The translations under genes and the position numbers were made by a program. A model generated the notes under the pieces. It was not told where the DNA came from, searched no databases, and was given only the letters and a program-made list of their open reading frames with translations. Below, piece after piece: positions 61,766-64,000 of a DNA stretch of 64,000 nt (its first letter is position 1; each line of letters opens with the position of its first letter). The DNA comes from Leptospira johnsonii (GTDB taxonomy: Bacteria; Spirochaetota; Leptospiria; Leptospirales; Leptospiraceae), in NCBI RefSeq assembly GCF_003112675.1, contig NZ_BFAY01000005.1, positions 62,001 to 126,000 on the forward strand, in the 5' to 3' direction.

Positions 61766-64000
61766 TTAGAAGCAGCCTGGATCGTCTAATTCGAATGCCC
61801 CGATGGAATATCCGTCGGAACCAGACGGTGTAGATCCACCTGAGGACGTTGTTCTAGTTACAGGTGCTCCGATAACAGCATCTAACTTATAAATCGGATC
61901 AAAACTATTCAGATAAGAAGAGGTTTCCACACCGCCAAACGCAACTGCACATGGGCCACCGGTTGCGGTACTCAATGACAGCCAAGGTTGAAGGGCTGGA
62001 TAACCGTTAAAGGAAGGTGTTGTAATAAAGTTCTGATTAGACCTGGTCGCAGTTAGGACATCGTTCATAAAAGCGTTTGCAACTAAGCAGAGGCCGGTAA
62101 CATTAAAAGTTCCATTCCCACTACAAAAAGTTGAAAAGTTCGTAGCACCTGCAGTAACATATTTACCTGCACTACAAGCTAAGTCGTTACCTCTAAATAT
62201 TGCACTTCCGCTAGGAGTAGTATCAAAGCTGGCACATACTCCATTACTACCTGGAGCCTGGATGAGATTATTCGTAATCTGAGCGTTCGTTGCAACTCCA
62301 CCGAATATAAATATTCCGTAATTCGAACCCGCAGTGGCTCCTCCAGAATAGATCGTGTTCCCTGCTATATAGTGTTTAATTAGGGCTGCACTCTCCTGAT
62401 TACGGATGCCATACGTAGCCTGAGAAGTTACGGAAGCATCCGTATATTGGCGGAAATTCATCGTATTGTTTATGATAGCTACTAATCTATCTACAAAATT
62501 TACAAGTAACACTGAATGGGAATCGTTTACAGCTTTATCTCCGCTGATCCTATTTCGAATTAAGTAGACATTAGAATCATTGCTGTAAACTGCAGTCGAA
62601 TTTAACGCACCGAAACCACCCTTGATCACGTTCGTATCAATTTGGTTATTCGATGGAGATGAACGAAGGTAGATTCCACCCCTTGTTCCAGCGGAATTTT
62701 CGACTCCCAATCCTCCCTGACCGCCGGAAATATAATTTGCATAGATATATACAAAACTATTCGTATCTCCATTCAGGATCCGAATACCGAAAGAATTTTG
62801 TTTCGTTTCATCAGCAAAAATACTGAATCCTTGGACCACATGAGCTTTCGTACTATCCCCAGCCATTCCGCTCGGAGTAATTGTGATCGGAGCACATTCA
62901 TTTGTTCCCAAGGTGGTTCCAGGACATTGTACAATATTTCGGCTATCGAAGATCCTACTAGGAGTCGCATCCAAATCCTGGGTAGTAAATGCAGAATCAA
63001 AACTTCCAAGAAGTCGTATTCCACCTGAAGAATTCAGAGTGATCGGAGAAACTGTACTTATAATGATATAGTCTCCTCCTTCTACAAATACTGTACAAAT
63101 GCTGGAAGAGGAGCATTGATTTACGCCAGTCTGAATTGTCTTACAAGAATCGCTAGGGTCCGCGCAACTATTGCTATCATTACCGGAAGTATTACTTACG
63201 AAGTAAACATCACCTTCCATCATTCTAACATTTATGGATATGGTTGCTCCATTATTTGCAAGAGCCACTGCATCCGTACATCCGGTAAGTATGAATACAA
63301 CATCAAGAGGGAAGGTTAGTGCTCCGAAAGACCAAGGTAAAGAAGTGGGAGCTATTCTTGCAGTGTTCCCGACATACGTAACTCCGGGACTTCCGCTTGC
63401 AGTTCCTGCTGAATAAGGAGGGCCTCCTCCAGTCGAATCTAACGCGCAGCCGGTAACCGGGCCGGAGAATGTAAAAATCATCGGCTTGGTAGCTGGCATA
63501 AAAGCACCCGGGGCAGCAACACTTGTTTTCATCAAACTTAAACAACTGATCTGCAGATTTACATCTGCACCGCTGATCGTTCCATTCGCAGGAGTTGTTA
63601 CCACCTGGCAGGTATGGGTAGAAGGTACTGTCGGAACCGTACCTATTGTAATATCGTATGCTAACCCGTCCCCTACATCAAAACTAACTGTTCCGTTGGA
63701 GGTCCTAGTTTTCAGGTCCGTGCCATTATTATATATTTGTAAACTCGTAGTATTCGCGCTGTCTATCCCGGTAACAGTTACGTTGGCCTTGTACCAGTTC
63801 TCAGCGCAGTTTATCACGAATGTGGTGCTTGCAAAAGTAAGCGTAAGGTTCGGGTTACTGATGACACAGGTTTGGGTGGGAAGTGTTGCGGGCTGAGTTA
63901 TAATATTTAAAGTATAAACAATATTCGGATCGTAATATCCGGTAAATGAATCTGTTCCTGCGGCAGTAAAGGTGAGTTGCTCCGCAGTACTTGCCAATTC
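61766..64000 (-). CDS. C-terminal part of a large beta-helix surface protein (start beyond window)
   Basis: The frame is open to the window edge, so the true start lies outside. About 745 residues are visible. The first ~150 form tandem repeats with motif GxxYxxTIxTxPxxPxxTCxVxxPxxTxSxxxVNxxIxC (units near residues 30-60, 60-150). A predicted Ig-like module follows (~157-260), then a right-handed parallel beta-helix (~265-650: DVYFVSNTSGNDSNSCADPSDSCKTIQTGVNQC and repeated NN.I strands such as ATNAQITNNLIQAP). It is typical of large Leptospira surface proteins or lipoproteins. The C-terminus ends SIGAFELDDPGCF. Confidence 0.85.
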   Translation of the reverse strand, partial: ELASTAEQLTFTAAGTDSFTGYYDPNIVYTLNIITQPATLPTQTCVISNPNLTLTFASTTFVINCAENWYKANVTVTGIDSANTTSLQIYNNGTDLKTRTSNGTVSFDVGDGLAYDITIGTVPTVPSTHTCQVVTTPANGTISGADVNLQISCLSLMKTSVAAPGAFMPATKPMIFTFSGPVTGCALDSTGGGPPYSAGTASGSPGVTYVGNTARIAPTSLPWSFGALTFPLDVVFILTGCTDAVALANNGATISINVRMMEGDVYFVSNTSGNDSNSCADPSDSCKTIQTGVNQCSSSSICTVFVEGGDYIIISTVSPITLNSSGGIRLLGSFDSAFTTQDLDATPSRIFDSRNIVQCPGTTLGTNECAPITITPSGMAGDSTKAHVVQGFSIFADETKQNSFGIRILNGDTNSFVYIYANYISGGQGGLGVENSAGTRGGIYLRSSPSNNQIDTNVIKGGFGALNSTAVYSNDSNVYLIRNRISGDKAVNDSHSVLLVNFVDRLVAIINNTMNFRQYTDASVTSQATYGIRNQESAALIKHYIAGNTIYSGGATAGSNYGIFIFGGVATNAQITNNLIQAPGSNGVCASFDTTPSGSAIFRGNDLACSAGKYVTAGATNFSTFCSGNGTFNVTGLCLVANAFMNDVLTATRSNQNFITTPSFNGYPALQPWLSLSTATGGPCAVAFGGVETSSYLNSFDPIYKLDAVIGAPVTRTTSSGGSTPSGSDGYSIGAFELDDPGCF

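Overview
The window looks like a chromosomal segment from a Leptospira species. The signs are many short lipoproteins with spirochaete-type lipoboxes, several multi-PAS histidine kinases, TTG and GTG starts, and a TatT-like TRAP component of a kind known from spirochaetes. By eye the base composition is roughly 40% G+C, higher than L. interrogans. That would fit a subclade of intermediate virulence better than the classical pathogens, but this placement is an inference. I saw no tRNA, rRNA, CRISPR array, insertion sequence or phage block.

Layout. 1-3.2 kb: thiM, a small unknown protein, a secreted PEBP-like protein and an AraC regulator. 3.6-7.2 kb: the most striking locus, a family 2A encapsulin shell gene overlapping a cysteine desulfurase gene whose product has a ~160-residue low-complexity N-terminal extension (the expected cargo-loading domain), facing a convergent serine O-acetyltransferase. 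Together they suggest a sulfur nanocompartment: serine is activated, cysteine is made, and the encapsulated enzyme removes its sulfur. A GTTTAATATA-type motif lies upstream of both transcription units. 7.4-13.6 kb: FadL-type porin, small membrane protein, five-PAS histidine kinase, an atypical crotonase and a lipoprotein. 13.6-17.7 kb: PlsC-like acyltransferase, leuCD and a divergent LysR regulator over a palindromic operator. 17.7-24.8 kb: hydrolase, Rrf2 regulator, three lipoproteins, a glycosidase-like protein and a DMT exporter.

24.9-41.3 kb appears to be one functional block: a membrane desaturase, an AraC regulator with a membrane domain, two giant lipoproteins, a membrane-anchored SARP/BTAD regulator, and a TRAP-type system (TatT-like lipoprotein, AdeT-like binding protein, fused permease). 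Copies of the palindrome TAACRATYGTTA lie before the giant lipoproteins, before the SARP regulator and at the start of the TatT-like gene, which suggests co-regulation.

41.4-52.1 kb: PiT phosphate transporter with a PhoU-like tail; an RRM protein overlapping an FKBP isomerase; then a histidine kinase and a SpoIIE-type phosphatase running closely into pgsB-pgsC-pgsW for poly-gamma-glutamate; then a convergent hydrolase and a small protein. 52.1-64 kb: DUF445 membrane protein, two HisKA_2 histidine kinases, a cyclic-nucleotide-binding protein, a lipoprotein hydrolase, an ABC-F ATPase, a DUF1566 lipoprotein, and the C-terminal part of a large beta-helix surface protein that runs off the window.
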